Source: Variovorax beijingensis
Lineage (GTDB): Bacteria; Pseudomonadota; Gammaproteobacteria; Burkholderiales; Burkholderiaceae_C
DNA length: 64,000 bases
NCBI RefSeq assembly: GCF_003951285.1
Contig: NZ_RXFQ01000001.1
Location: 124,001-188,000, forward strand
Direction of reading: 5' to 3'
Both the position numbers and the translations under genes were made by a program. The notes below the pieces were generated by a model, which was not told the origin of the DNA, did not search any database, and saw only the letters and a list, made by a program, of their open reading frames with translations. Below are positions 11,519 through 20,828 of this stretch, in pieces; the stretch's first letter is position 1, and every line of letters begins with the position of its first letter.

Positions 11519-12489
11519 GCTTTTTCTCCCTGCACGCCAGGCACGGCCGGCGCCGAAGGCGGTACCTTGCGGAACACGCGGCGCCATGCGCTTTCGCCCA
11601 GGCCCCAGAGGCCGCGCTGCATGCCGATGCTCACGGCAATCAGCATCAGCCCCAGCAACAGCAGCCACCGCGGCCACAGCGTGGAGAGCCAGTCGGCCAG
11701 CAGCACATAGAAGGCCGAGCCCAGCACCGAGGCAAACAGGTTGCCGGTGCCGCCGATCACCGTGATGACCAGGATCATCTCGCTCGTGTGGTATTCGGCA
11801 TTCGACAGCGGCGCGATGCCGGTCATCATGGCGTGCAGCCCGCCCGCCAGGCCCGTGACGGCGCCCGAGATCACGAAGGCCAGCAGCTTGAAGCGCTTGA
11901 GGTCGTAGCCCACCGCGGCGGCGCGGTCCTCGTTGTCGCGGATGGCAAGCAGCGTGCGGCCGAAGACCGAATCGGTCACGCGCAGCAGCAGGCCGAAGGC
12001 GATGAGGAACATCACGGCCACGAAGGCGTAGTACTTCCAGGGCGTGTCCATGAAGGCGGGGCGCGGCACGTCGAGCAGCCCGTTGTCGCCGCCCGTGAGT
12101 CCCGAAGCCGTGTACGCCACAAAGTAGAACATCTGCGCGAAGGCCAGCGTGAGCATCACGAAGTAGGTGCCGCGCTGGCGGATCGCGACCCAGCCGACCA
12201 CCGCCGCGCCCAATGCGCCCATGGCAATGGCCGCGAGCAAGGCAAGCGGCATCGGCAGCGAAAGCCGCGTGAGCAGGATCGCGATGGTGTAGCTGCCCAG
12301 CCCGAAGAAGATGCCCTGCCCGAACGAGAGCAGCCCCGTGTAGCCCAGCAGCAGGTTGCAGCCCAGGGCCGCGAGCGCGTAGATCAGCACTTCGCTCGCG
12401 AGCGAACCCGAGCGCAGCACCAGCGGCAGGACCAGCGCAACGACGAGCGCCAGCAGGAAAGTGATTTTTTTGGGCATGGCGATGTTCAT
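11515..12489 (-). CDS. livM: Branched-chain amino acid-type ABC transporter permease LivM
   Basis: The 324-residue membrane protein has about nine to ten hydrophobic segments and the family motifs LLLGYTGLLSFGQGIFFGLGSY and GRTLLAIRDNEDRAAAVGYD, the cytoplasmic coupling loop. It forms the heterodimeric channel with LivH. The ATG at 12489 overlaps the livH stop codon. Confidence 0.93.
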   Translation of the reverse strand: MNIAMPKKITFLLALVVALVLPLVLRSGSLASEVLIYALAALGCNLLLGYTGLLSFGQGIFFGLGSYTIAILLTRLSLPMPLALLAAIAMGALGAAVVGWVAIRQRGTYFVMLTLAFAQMFYFVAYTASGLTGGDNGLLDVPRPAFMDTPWKYYAFVAVMFLIAFGLLLRVTDSVFGRTLLAIRDNEDRAAAVGYDLKRFKLLAFVISGAVTGLAGGLHAMMTGIAPLSNAEYHTSEMILVITVIGGTGNLFASVLGSAFYVLLADWLSTLWPRWLLLLGLMLIAVSIGMQRGLWGLGESAWRRVFRKVPPSAPAVPGVQGEKA

Positions 12490-13346
12490 CCTCTGCGGCC
12501 GAGCAGGCCATGCGGGCGCAGCAGCAGCACCGCCCCCATCGCCACGTAGATCATCAGGCTCGCGCCTGGCGGCCAGATGGTGCTCATGAGGCTCTGCACG
12601 ATGCCGATCAGCAGGCCGCCGACCAGCGCGCCGCCGAAGCTGCCGAGCCCGCCGATCACCACCACCACGAAAGCAACGCTGAGTGCCTCCACGCCCATGA
12701 AGGGCTCCGCGCCCCGGATCGGCGCGGCCAGCACGCCGGCCAGTGCCGCGGTGGCCGCGCCCAACGCGAACACCAGGCTGAACACGCGGAACACGTTGAT
12801 GCCAAGCAGCGACACCATCTCGGTCGATTCGCTGCCCGCGCGCACCGCGCTGCCCAGGCGCGTGCCTTCGAGCACCCACCACAGCAGCACCGCGAGCACG
12901 GCGGTGAAGCCGATCACGAACAGCCGGTACTTGGGATAGATGAAGCTGCCCCACATCACCACGCCCTGCAGCAGGTCGGGCGTCGCCACGCTGTTGCCGA
13001 GCGGCCCCCAGAACACGATGACGATCTCCTGCACCGCCAGCGCAAGCCCCACGGTCACGAGAATGTGGAACTCGTGCGCCTTGGCATAGACGCGGCGCAG
13101 CAGCAGCTTCTCGGCCAGCCAGCCGAGCGCGCCCACGAACAAGGGCACCAGCACCAGCGCGGCCCAGAAGTCGAGCCCCCACTGCATGGCCTGGAAGCAC
13201 AGGTACGCGCCCAGCAGATAGAAGGCCCCGTGCGCGAAGTTCACGAAGCGCAGCAGGCCGAACACGATGGACAAGCCAACGGCCAGCAGGAAATACAGCA
13301 TGCCGATGCCGATTCCGTTGATGGTCTGGAGCAGGTAGACGGTCAT
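12486..13346 (-). CDS. livH: Branched-chain amino acid-type ABC transporter permease LivH
   Basis: This 286-residue membrane protein begins MTVYLLQTINGIGIGMLYF and has the LivH signatures GLLRFVNFAHGAFYLLGAY and GSAVRAGSESTEMVSLLGIN. A longer in-frame start at 13406 would fall inside the livK coding region. The ATG at 13346 leaves a 25-base gap after livK and matches homologue starts. It partners with LivM. Confidence 0.92.
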   Translation of the reverse strand: MTVYLLQTINGIGIGMLYFLLAVGLSIVFGLLRFVNFAHGAFYLLGAYLCFQAMQWGLDFWAALVLVPLFVGALGWLAEKLLLRRVYAKAHEFHILVTVGLALAVQEIVIVFWGPLGNSVATPDLLQGVVMWGSFIYPKYRLFVIGFTAVLAVLLWWVLEGTRLGSAVRAGSESTEMVSLLGINVFRVFSLVFALGAATAALAGVLAAPIRGAEPFMGVEALSVAFVVVVIGGLGSFGGALVGGLLIGIVQSLMSTIWPPGASLMIYVAMGAVLLLRPHGLLGRRG

Positions 13347-13371
13347 GGGCGCGTCGGTGTCCTTGGCGGCC

Positions 13372-14577
13372 TCAGGCCAGCTTGCAGCCGGTCTTGTCGA
13401 TGGCAAGGAACGACTTGCCCGAACTCACCACGTCCACATAGTCGGCCGCGTTCTTCATCTTCGACTTGGCCTTGCCCTTGAGCAGGTAGTAGTCCTTGAC
13501 GACCTGGTGGTCGGCCTTGCGGATTTCTTCCGTGCCCGTGAGCCCCTCGTACTTCATGCCTTCGAGCGCCGCGATGACGGCCTTCTGGTCCACCGTGCCC
13601 GCCTTGACGATGCCGTCGATCAGGATCTTGGTGCAGACATACGAGCCTGCGAGGCTGTAGTTGGGCACGATCTTGAGCTTGTCGGCCGTGAGCTTCACCA
13701 GGTCCTTGTTCAGGGTGGTGTCGGCCGTGTGCCAGTACTGCGCGCCGAAGTAGACGCCGTCGCACAGGTCGGCGCCCAGCTCGTCGAACTGCTCCAGGCC
13801 CGAAGCCCAGGCCATGAGGATCGTCATGTTCTTGTGCATGCCGAAGCTCACCGCCTGGCGCAGCGCGGCCGACGACTGCGCGCCGAAGTTCAGGAGCAGC
13901 AGCACGTCGGGCTTGGCGGCCATGGCATTGGTGAGATAGCCGCTGAATTCCTTCTCGTTGAGCGAGTGGTAGCTGTTGCCCACGTGCTCGATGCCCTTCT
14001 CCTGGAAGATGTTCTTGGCCGCGCCCAGCAGGCCTTCGCCGAACACGTACTGCGGCGTGATGGTGTACCAGCGCTTGGCCTTCGGCATGGCGGCGATCAG
14101 CGGACGCACCGTCTGCTCGATCGCGCCGAAGGTGGGCACCGACCAGCGGAAGGTGGCGGGGTTGCAGTCCTTGCCCGTGATCTCGTCGGCACCCGCGGTG
14201 GTGATGAAGACGCCGCCCGCCTTCTCGGCCTCCTTGCCCATGGCCAGCGCTTCCGACGACAGGATGCCGCCCGCGAAGAACTTGGCGCCCTGCTGCTGCG
14301 AGGCTTCCTGCACCTTGCGCACCGCGGTGGCCGGCTTGCCTTCGGTGTCGAGCACCGTGTAGGCGAGCGGGCGCTTGAGCACGCTGCCGTACTGCTCGAT
14401 GGCCAGCTTCATGCCCAGGTCCGCGAACTTGCCGTTGGCCGCGAAGGCGCCCGACATCGGAACCGGGCAGCCGAAGCGGATCGCATCGGCCGATTGGGCG
14501 AAGGCCGTGCGGCCGGCCAGCAGGGAAGCGGGAGCGGCCGACAGGGCGGCGAGCTGAAGAAGGTGTCTGCGTTGCAT
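13372..14577 (-). CDS. livK: Branched-chain amino acid-type ABC transporter substrate-binding protein
   Basis: The 401-residue exported protein has a signal peptide (MQRRHLLQLAALSAAPASLL to AFAQ) with a twin-arginine-like RRHLLQ start. It then has a type I periplasmic binding fold (FGCPVPMSGAFAANGKFADLG, KFFAGGILSSEA). The ATG at 14577 follows a GGAG site by 8 bases. This is the first gene of a seven-gene operon: binding protein, two permeases, two ATPases, M20 hydrolase and M81 peptidase. The ligand is probably an amide or short peptide given the two downstream hydrolases. Confidence 0.9.
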   Translation of the reverse strand: MQRRHLLQLAALSAAPASLLAGRTAFAQSADAIRFGCPVPMSGAFAANGKFADLGMKLAIEQYGSVLKRPLAYTVLDTEGKPATAVRKVQEASQQQGAKFFAGGILSSEALAMGKEAEKAGGVFITTAGADEITGKDCNPATFRWSVPTFGAIEQTVRPLIAAMPKAKRWYTITPQYVFGEGLLGAAKNIFQEKGIEHVGNSYHSLNEKEFSGYLTNAMAAKPDVLLLLNFGAQSSAALRQAVSFGMHKNMTILMAWASGLEQFDELGADLCDGVYFGAQYWHTADTTLNKDLVKLTADKLKIVPNYSLAGSYVCTKILIDGIVKAGTVDQKAVIAALEGMKYEGLTGTEEIRKADHQVVKDYYLLKGKAKSKMKNAADYVDVVSSGKSFLAIDKTGCKLA

Positions 14578-14765
14578 GGAATTCTCCGGACGTGGGTGGG
14601 AGGTAAGAGAAAGGTGCTGCCTGAAGTCGGCACCGAATTTAAGCGGATAAATATGATTAATATGCTGGTAAAAACCCGCTAGCAATGCCCGTGCCAAAAT
14701 CCGGGAAGGCCCGGGCCCGATACCTGCTCCAGAGCCCTCACCTCACCCGAAACGACCCTTTACGC

Positions 14766-15554
14766 ATGAAATCGACGCAGGACGCCATGACCTTCGGGCA
14801 CACCCGCGCCAAGCGGCAGAAGCTCTCCGACGTCATCGTCGAGGACGTCAAGCGCTGGATCGTGGCCGAGCGCAAGCAGCCGGGCGACCGGCTGCCGAAC
14901 GAGAAGGAACTGATCGAGCTCTTCGGCTACTCGAAGAGCACGGTGCGCGAGGCGTTGAAGGCGCTGGAGGTGCGCGGGCTGGTCTCCATCCGCACCGGCC
15001 CCGGCGGCGGCGCCTATCTGCAGCAGGTGTCGGTCGACCATGCGTCGGAGCCGCTGCGCAACTTCCTGCACTTCCATCACCTGGACGGGCACCACATCTA
15101 CCAGCTGCGCAAGGTGCTGGAGCCCGAGCTGGCCGTGAGCGTGGTCGGCAAGCTGACGCCCGAACAGTTCGAGCGGCTCGAAGCCAACGTGCGCCTTTGC
15201 ACGCTGGAGCCCACCAACGAGGACGAACTGCGCACCCAGCGCGAGGCCGAGCTCGCGTTTCACACGATGCTGGCCGAGGCCTGCCCCAATCCGGTGCTGT
15301 CCTTCATGTGCCGCTTCCTGAACGACCTGCTGCGCGACCTCGTGGTCTACAAGAAGGCGCTGGACCACCACCACTTCGGCGAGGCCAACGTCGACTATCA
15401 CACGCAGCTGCTGGCGGCCTATCGCCGGGAAGATGCGGACGAGGTGCGCCGCCTGATGGCCGAGCACATGGTCGATGCCGAGGCGCACATGCATGAGATG
15501 GAAGCGCATATCGGGGCCAAGCATCTGTTGCTGCCTGGGGGCGGGCAGCGTTGA
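14766..15554 (+). CDS. GntR family (FadR/FCD subfamily) transcriptional regulator
   Basis: This 262-residue regulator has an N-terminal winged helix at about residues 20-80 (GDRLPNEKELIELFGYSKSTVREALKALEVRGLV) and an all-helical FCD ligand domain at about 110-235 with HHH-rich metal-coordinating helices near the end. It is divergent from livK with 188 bases between the start codons. That gap holds an AT-rich stretch at 14636-14680, unusual for this GC-rich sequence. It is the obvious candidate regulator of the liv-hydrolase operon. The ATG at 14766 gives the expected N-terminus but lacks a strong ribosome site. Confidence 0.88.
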   Translation: MKSTQDAMTFGHTRAKRQKLSDVIVEDVKRWIVAERKQPGDRLPNEKELIELFGYSKSTVREALKALEVRGLVSIRTGPGGGAYLQQVSVDHASEPLRNFLHFHHLDGHHIYQLRKVLEPELAVSVVGKLTPEQFERLEANVRLCTLEPTNEDELRTQREAELAFHTMLAEACPNPVLSFMCRFLNDLLRDLVVYKKALDHHHFGEANVDYHTQLLAAYRREDADEVRRLMAEHMVDAEAHMHEMEAHIGAKHLLLPGGGQR

Positions 15555-15704
15555 TTTTTGTGGTGCTGTTGTTCGGGGCGGGTGCCTTGCGCAGCGAAAT
15601 CAAGGAGGAGGCCGAAGGCCGGAGGACATTCGCCTCGCCGCGTACCCCGTCGGCGGGAGCGCGCCCTGAATCAAGCCGGCTCCAACCCAATCGGCGCCCC
15701 GAGT

Positions 15705-16652
15705 TCAGCAGTGCGCCTTCTCCAGGCACTCCTGAAACGCCAGCACAGCCCGTGACGGCTTGGGCGACCGCCGCAGCAGACTCACGAACCGGCACGCGTA
15801 GTTGAACCGCGCCGGCAGCACAGGCTTCATGAGCCCGCGCTCCTCGAACACCTGCGCGTAGTGGTCGGGCAGGAAGCCCAGGAACCGCCCCGAAAGAATC
15901 AGCGTGGCAATCGCCTCCTGGTCGAAGCCCGTCGCCTTGCGCGAGAGCTTGGCGCGATGGCTCAGTTCCATGTTGGGCGAGTGATAGCCCAGGCCCGCGA
16001 AGTGATGCTCGCGCAGCCTGGCCCATGTGAGCTTTGCGTTGTTGCTCTCGAAGAGCGGGTGCCCCTTGCCGCAATACAGCAGCATCGTCTCGTCGAACAT
16101 GTAGGCGTACACCAGGCTCTTCGAGGCGCGGTGCGCCGGGATGATGCCGATCTGGAAATTGCCTTCCAGCACGCCCTGCTCGATGGCGTTGATCGAGCCC
16201 ACATGCACCGCCAGGCTCACCTCTGGCGCAAGTTCGGTGAAGCGCGCAATGGCGTCGCCGATGCGCGCCTTCGGGTTGGTGGCCGTCTTGTCGAACAGCG
16301 CCACGTCGAGCTGGCCGCCCATGCGGTTGTGGATGTCGTCAATGCTGCCGCGAAAGGCATCGACCGAGGCCAGCAGGCGCAGCGTCTCGTCGTACACGCG
16401 CTGGCCCTCGGCCGTGAGCGCAAAACCCGCGCGGCCGCGCCGGCACAGCACCAGGCCGAGCCGGGTTTCCAGGTCCTTCACATGCCGGCTCACGGTGGAA
16501 GTGCCGATGTTGAGCTCCAGCTCGGCCGCCGCCATGCCGCCGCAGTCGACCACGCTCTTGAACACCTTGAGCAGGCGCAGGTCCATGTCGCTGAGCTGCC
16601 CCAGCACGGCGCGGTTCCGGGCACTGTTTTGGGCTTTCGCCTTTACTTGCAT
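15705..16652 (-). CDS. LysR family transcriptional regulator
   Basis: The 315-residue protein has an N-terminal helix-turn-helix at about 22-80 (MDLRLLKVFKSVVDCGGMAAAELELNIGTSTVSRHVKDLE) and a LysR co-inducer-binding domain. It is divergent from the transaminase gene, with 108 bases between the start codons, and probably controls that gene and itself. Two small inverted repeats occur at 16641-16673, one covering its own start codon. Confidence 0.9.
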   Translation of the reverse strand: MQVKAKAQNSARNRAVLGQLSDMDLRLLKVFKSVVDCGGMAAAELELNIGTSTVSRHVKDLETRLGLVLCRRGRAGFALTAEGQRVYDETLRLLASVDAFRGSIDDIHNRMGGQLDVALFDKTATNPKARIGDAIARFTELAPEVSLAVHVGSINAIEQGVLEGNFQIGIIPAHRASKSLVYAYMFDETMLLYCGKGHPLFESNNAKLTWARLREHHFAGLGYHSPNMELSHRAKLSRKATGFDQEAIATLILSGRFLGFLPDHYAQVFEERGLMKPVLPARFNYACRFVSLLRRSPKPSRAVLAFQECLEKAHC

Positions 16653-16673
16653 AAAGTGTCAAGTGAACATTGA
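16641..16673. promoter_or_regulatory. Two inverted repeats at the divergent lysR/transaminase promoter
   Basis: CTTTA-N6-TAAAG (16641-16656) spans the lysR start codon. TCAA-N7-TTGA (16659-16673) follows three bases later. Interrupted dyads of this size are typical LysR-type binding sites, and the position between divergent genes fits autoregulation plus activation of the transaminase. No binding evidence exists. Confidence 0.4.
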
Positions 16674-16760
16674 TATCGCACCATTCTCCACACTGAAGGC
16701 CCTGCCAACAATCGGCACACCTCATCACCCTTTCTGGAGCCCGCTTGCGCGGGAAGCGCC

Positions 16761-18116
16761 ATGACCCTTGCAACGCCCGCCATCGAACCGACGCCCGCCC
16801 TGCGCACCGACGCCGCCTGGCTCGACGCGCACTGGATGCCCTACACCGGCAACCGCAACTTCAAGGCCGATCCGCGCATGATCGTGGAGGCCAAGGGCGC
16901 CTACTTCACCGATGGCGACGGCCGCAAGATCTTCGACGGTCTCTCGGGCCTGTGGTGCTCGGGCCTCGGCCACGGCCGCCCTGAAATCACTGAAGCGGTG
17001 AGCCGCCAGATCGCGAAGCTCGACTACTCGCCCGCCTTCCAGTTCGGCCATCCGCTCTCGTTCGAGCTGGCCAACAGGATCAAGGAGCTCACGCCCGCGG
17101 GGCTGGACTACGTGTTCTTCACCGGCTCGGGCTCCGAAGCGGCCGACACCTCGCTCAAGATGGCGCGCGCCTACTGGCGCACCAAGGGCCTTGCCAGCAA
17201 GACGCGCCTGATCGGCCGCGAGAAGGGCTACCACGGCGTGAACTTCGGCGGCATCTCGGTGGGCGGCATCGCGGCCAACCGCAAGCTGTTCGGCCAGGCC
17301 GTGGAAGCGGACCACCTGCCGCACACGCAGATCGCGGCCAACGCCTTCACGCGCGGCATGTCCGAGAACGGCGCCGAGCTGGCCGACCGCCTGCTCGACC
17401 TGATCGCGCTGCACGACGCCTCGAACATCGCGGCCGTGATCGTGGAGCCCTTCGCGGGTTCGGCCGGCGTGGTGATTCCGCCCAAGGGCTACCTGAAGCG
17501 CCTGCGCGACATCTGCACGGCCAACAACATCCTCCTGATCTTCGACGAGGTCATCACCGGCTTCGGCCGCTGCGGCGCGCTCACGGGCGCCGATGCCTTC
17601 GGCGTGACGCCCGACATCATGAACATCGCCAAGCAGGTGACCAACGGCGCGCAGCCGCTGGGCGCGGTGATCGCCAGCAAGGAGATCTACGACACCTTCA
17701 TGGCGGCGGGCGGCCCCGACTACATGCTCGAATTCCCGCACGGCTACACCTACGGCGCGCACCCGGTGGCCTGCGCCGCCGGCATCGCGGCGCTCGACGT
17801 GCTGCAGAAGGAAGACATGATCGGCCGCGTGCAGGCGCTCGCGCCGCACTTCGAGACCGCAGTGCACAGCCTCAAGGGCAGCAAGCACGTGACGGACATC
17901 CGCAACTACGGCCTGGCCGCGGGCCTGACGATTGCCGCGCTGCCGGGCGAGCCGGCGCGCCGCCCCTATGAGATTGCGATGAACTGCTGGAAGAAGGGCT
18001 TCTACGTGCGCTACGGCGGCGACACGATCCAGCTCGCGCCGCCGTTCATCGCCGAGAAGGCGGAGATCGACCGCCTCGTCAACGCGCTGGGCGACGCGCT
18101 CGCAGAGACGGCCTGA
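16761..18116 (+). CDS. Class III aminotransferase, omega-amino acid:pyruvate (beta-alanine:pyruvate) type
   Basis: The 451-residue PLP enzyme resembles omega-amino-acid:pyruvate transaminases. It has the N-terminal LDAHWMPYTGNRNFKADPR segment, the cofactor-phosphate motif FFTGSGSEAADTSLKMARAY, EKGYHGVNFGG, the LIFDEVITGFGR Asp and the Schiff-base Lys in NIAKQVTNGAQPLGAV. Such enzymes move the amino group from beta-alanine, 4-aminobutyrate or similar amines to pyruvate. A GGAAG site precedes the ATG. The divergent LysR gene suggests substrate-induced expression. Confidence 0.9.
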   Translation: MTLATPAIEPTPALRTDAAWLDAHWMPYTGNRNFKADPRMIVEAKGAYFTDGDGRKIFDGLSGLWCSGLGHGRPEITEAVSRQIAKLDYSPAFQFGHPLSFELANRIKELTPAGLDYVFFTGSGSEAADTSLKMARAYWRTKGLASKTRLIGREKGYHGVNFGGISVGGIAANRKLFGQAVEADHLPHTQIAANAFTRGMSENGAELADRLLDLIALHDASNIAAVIVEPFAGSAGVVIPPKGYLKRLRDICTANNILLIFDEVITGFGRCGALTGADAFGVTPDIMNIAKQVTNGAQPLGAVIASKEIYDTFMAAGGPDYMLEFPHGYTYGAHPVACAAGIAALDVLQKEDMIGRVQALAPHFETAVHSLKGSKHVTDIRNYGLAAGLTIAALPGEPARRPYEIAMNCWKKGFYVRYGGDTIQLAPPFIAEKAEIDRLVNALGDALAETA

Positions 18117-18182
18117 CGCACGGCGGGCGGGCGATGGACGGCTCTGCATAATGAGCCGGCCTCCATTTCCCCGCCAGCCCCC

Positions 18183-19295
18183 GTGCAACAGATCGACCTT
18201 TCCTACGCGATCCGGCCCCGCCGCAGCGGATCGCGGCAGATCCGCAATCCGCTGATGCAGATCCTGCAGGCGGTGCGCGAGCACGGCTCCATCTCGGCCG
18301 CGTCGCGCGCGCTCGACCTGTCCTACCGCCATGTGTGGGGCGAGCTCAAGCACTGGGAGCAGGCGCTCGGCCATCCCCTGGTGCAGGGCGAGCGGGGGCA
18401 GCGCGCGCAGCTTTCCGAATTCGGGGACAAGCTGCTGTGGGCCGAGCGCCAGGCCCAGGCCCGGCTGGCGCCGCAGATCGAGGCGCTGCATGCCGAACTG
18501 GAGCGCGCCTTCGCCCTCGCCTTCGACGACCGCACCCATGTGCTGAGCCTGCAGGCGAGCCACGACGACGCGCTCGCGCTGCTGCGCACGCATGCGGCGG
18601 GCACCGCGCAGCTGCACCTGGACATCCAATTCACCGGCAGCGTCGATGCGATCCGCGCGCTCAACCAGGGCCGCTGCGTGATGGCGGGCTTCCACACGCT
18701 GGAGCATCCGCCGCACGGCTCGCTGGCGCAGCGCACCTACCAGCCGCTGCTCAAGCCGGGCCAGCACAAGCTGATCGGATTCGCGCGGCGCACGCAGGGC
18801 CTGCTCGTGGCGCCGGGCAACCCGCTCAACCTGCGCTCGCTGGCCGACGCGGCGCGGCGGCGCGCGCGCTACGTCAACCGGGCGATCGGCACCGGCACGC
18901 GCCTGCTGCTGGACGAACTGCTGGCAGAGGCCAGGCTCGACGCCACCGCGCTCGCGGGCTACGGGCGCTGCGAAACCTCGCATGCCGCGGTCGCGCATGC
19001 CGTCGCGTCCGGGCAGGCCGATGCGGGGCTCGGGCTGGAATCGGCCGCGCACGCCGAAGGGCTCGACTTCGTGCCGCTGGTGCGGGAGCGCTATCACCTG
19101 GCCTGCCTCAAGTCGGCGCTCGACCAGCCCGCCATGCAGGCGCTGGTGGCGGTGCTGCGCAGCGCAAGCTGGCAGCACCTGCTGGGAACGCTGCCCGGCT
19201 ACGAAGCCGCCGACAGCGGCGAGGTGCAGTCGCTGCGCGCGCTGCTGCCCTGGTGGACCTTCGCGCGCGAGAAGAAGGCACACCACGGGCCTTGA
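18183..19295 (+). CDS. ModE-like helix-turn-helix regulator fused to a periplasmic-binding-protein-like domain
   Basis: The 370-residue protein starts with GTG. Residues 20-85 form a ModE/LysR-like winged helix (LMQILQAVREHGSISAASRAL, SYRHVWGELKHWEQALG). Residues about 120-345 form a binding-protein-like ligand domain (LQASHDDALALLRTHAAG, RYVNRAIGTGTRLLLDEL). There is no signal peptide, so it acts in the cytoplasm. This architecture is seen in one-component regulators linked to molybdenum/molybdopterin functions. The tup transporter and Mo-hydroxylase lie 11-18 kb away, so a role in oxyanion control is an inference. The MFS gene starts 36 bases downstream and may be co-transcribed. Confidence 0.82.
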   Translation: MQQIDLSYAIRPRRSGSRQIRNPLMQILQAVREHGSISAASRALDLSYRHVWGELKHWEQALGHPLVQGERGQRAQLSEFGDKLLWAERQAQARLAPQIEALHAELERAFALAFDDRTHVLSLQASHDDALALLRTHAAGTAQLHLDIQFTGSVDAIRALNQGRCVMAGFHTLEHPPHGSLAQRTYQPLLKPGQHKLIGFARRTQGLLVAPGNPLNLRSLADAARRRARYVNRAIGTGTRLLLDELLAEARLDATALAGYGRCETSHAAVAHAVASGQADAGLGLESAAHAEGLDFVPLVRERYHLACLKSALDQPAMQALVAVLRSASWQHLLGTLPGYEAADSGEVQSLRALLPWWTFAREKKAHHGP

Positions 19296-19331
19296 AGAGG
19301 CGGTCCGGGCACATGGGTTAAGGTTGTGCCC

Positions 19332-20771
19332 ATGACAGCTGCGGTGCACAGCGACATTCCCGCCCGTCTTGACCGCCTGCCCTGGTCGCGCTGGCACTGG
19401 CGCGTGGTGGTCGCGCTCGGCGTGGCCTGGGTGCTCGACGGCCTCGAGGTGACGCTGGTCGGCTCGATCGGCGCGGTGCTCGAGCGGCCCGACACGCTGG
19501 GGCTCAGCGCCGGCGAGATCGGCTGGTCGGGCTCGATCTACATCGCGGGCGCGGTGATCGGCGCCCTGCTCTTCGGCCGCCTGACCGATCGGCTCGGGCG
19601 CAAGAAGCTGTTCCTGGTCACGCTGGTGGTCTACACCCTGGGCACGCTGGCCACCGCGTTCTCGCCGAACTTCGCTTTCTTTGCACTCTGTCGCTTCATC
19701 ACGGGCCTGGGTATCGGCGGCGAATATGCGGCCATCAACTCGGCCATCGACGAACTCATTCCGGCGCGCGTGCGCGGCCGCGTCAACCTCGCGATCAACG
19801 GCAGCTTCTGGATCGGCGCAGCGCTGGGGGCCGGGCTCAGCCTGGTGCTGCTCGATCCGCGCGTGATCGGTCCGGTGTGGGGCTGGCGCGCGGGTTTCGC
19901 ACTGGGTGCGGTGCTGGCAGTGGCCATCCTGCTGGTGCGGCGCCATGTGCCCGAAAGCCCGCGCTGGCTGATGGCGCATGGCCGCGCCGACGAGGCGCTG
20001 CGCATCGTCGAGACCATCGAGGCCGAGGCCCGCGCGCAGCACGGCCCGCTGGCGCTGGCGGAAGGCCGCGTGGCCTACGGCGGCGGGCACCACCGCAGCC
20101 CGTCGATGCGCGAGGTAGCGCACGTGCTGCTGCGACGCTACCGCGAGCGCAGCGTGGTCGCGGTGGCGCTGATGGTTTCGCAGGCCTTCTTCTACAACGC
20201 GATCTTCTTCACCTATGCGCTGGTGCTCACGCGCTTCTACGGCGTGGCCGAGGACAACGTGGCGCTCTACATCTTTCCGTTCGCGCTCGGCAACGTGCTC
20301 GGGCCGCTGCTGCTGGGCCCGCTGTTCGACAGCGTGGGGCGGCGCAGGATGATTGCGCTGACCTACGTGCTCGCGGGCGTCGGGCTCGCGCTCACCGGCT
20401 GGGCCTTCATGATGGGCTGGCTCGACGCGCGCAGCCAGGCGCTGTGCTGGTCGGCGGTGTTCTTCCTGGCCTCGGCCGCAGCGAGTTCCGCCTACCTCAC
20501 GGTCAGCGAAGTGTTTCCGCTCGAGATGCGGGCCATGGCCATCGCGATCTTCTACGCCATCGGCATGGGCGCGGGCGGCTTCGTGGCGCCGGTGCTGTTC
20601 GGCGTGCTGATCGAAACCGGCAGCCGCGGCGCGGTGATGGTGGGCTACGCGATCGGCGCCACGCTGGTCATCGTCGCGGGGCTGCTGGCGCTGCGCTATG
20701 CGGCCGATGCGGAGTGCAAGCCGCTGGAGGAAGTGGCGCCGCCGCTGTCGTCGGACCCGCACCCTCGCTGA
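19332..20771 (+). CDS. MFS transporter
   Basis: This is a 479-residue inner-membrane carrier with twelve predicted segments in two halves. Each half carries the MFS loop motif (GRLTDRLGRKKLF and GPLFDSVGRRRM), and PESPRWLMAHGRADEA at mid-protein is typical of the sugar/aromatic-acid porter group. The ATG at 19332 was preferred over a GTG two codons earlier. It is convergent with the SenA-like gene, with a hairpin-forming repeat relic between them. Its substrate is not recognisable. Confidence 0.88.
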   Translation: MTAAVHSDIPARLDRLPWSRWHWRVVVALGVAWVLDGLEVTLVGSIGAVLERPDTLGLSAGEIGWSGSIYIAGAVIGALLFGRLTDRLGRKKLFLVTLVVYTLGTLATAFSPNFAFFALCRFITGLGIGGEYAAINSAIDELIPARVRGRVNLAINGSFWIGAALGAGLSLVLLDPRVIGPVWGWRAGFALGAVLAVAILLVRRHVPESPRWLMAHGRADEALRIVETIEAEARAQHGPLALAEGRVAYGGGHHRSPSMREVAHVLLRRYRERSVVAVALMVSQAFFYNAIFFTYALVLTRFYGVAEDNVALYIFPFALGNVLGPLLLGPLFDSVGRRRMIALTYVLAGVGLALTGWAFMMGWLDARSQALCWSAVFFLASAAASSAYLTVSEVFPLEMRAMAIAIFYAIGMGAGGFVAPVLFGVLIETGSRGAVMVGYAIGATLVIVAGLLALRYAADAECKPLEEVAPPLSSDPHPR

Positions 20772-20774
20772 CCC

Positions 20775-20823
20775 CTTCGGGAAACACCGCGGAGGCGGCT
20801 GCACGAAGTGCGCCGCTTCGGGG
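20775..20823. repeat. Degenerate copy of a dispersed palindromic repeat between convergent genes
   Basis: ACACCGCGGAGGCGGCT followed by GCACGAAGTGCGCCGC and a G-run shares both ends of the longer repeat at 52811-52906 but lacks its middle. It can fold as GCGGC-T-GCAC-GAA-GTGC-GCCGC and may serve as a terminator between the MFS and SenA-like genes. The match is by eye and short. Confidence 0.45.
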
Positions 20824-20828
20824 GTGGA

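Noticed and set aside
15555..15704. Possible gene or terminator between the convergent gntR and lysR genes
   Set aside because: Only short GGCC-type self-complementary bits and no T-tract or plausible start with a ribosome site; I see nothing supportable here.
16725..20804. A 1359-codon open frame antisense to the transaminase, ModE-like and MFS genes
   Set aside because: It is a GC-rich shadow frame: low-complexity Arg/His/Ala-rich product, no domain, and all three genes on the other strand have clear family motifs.
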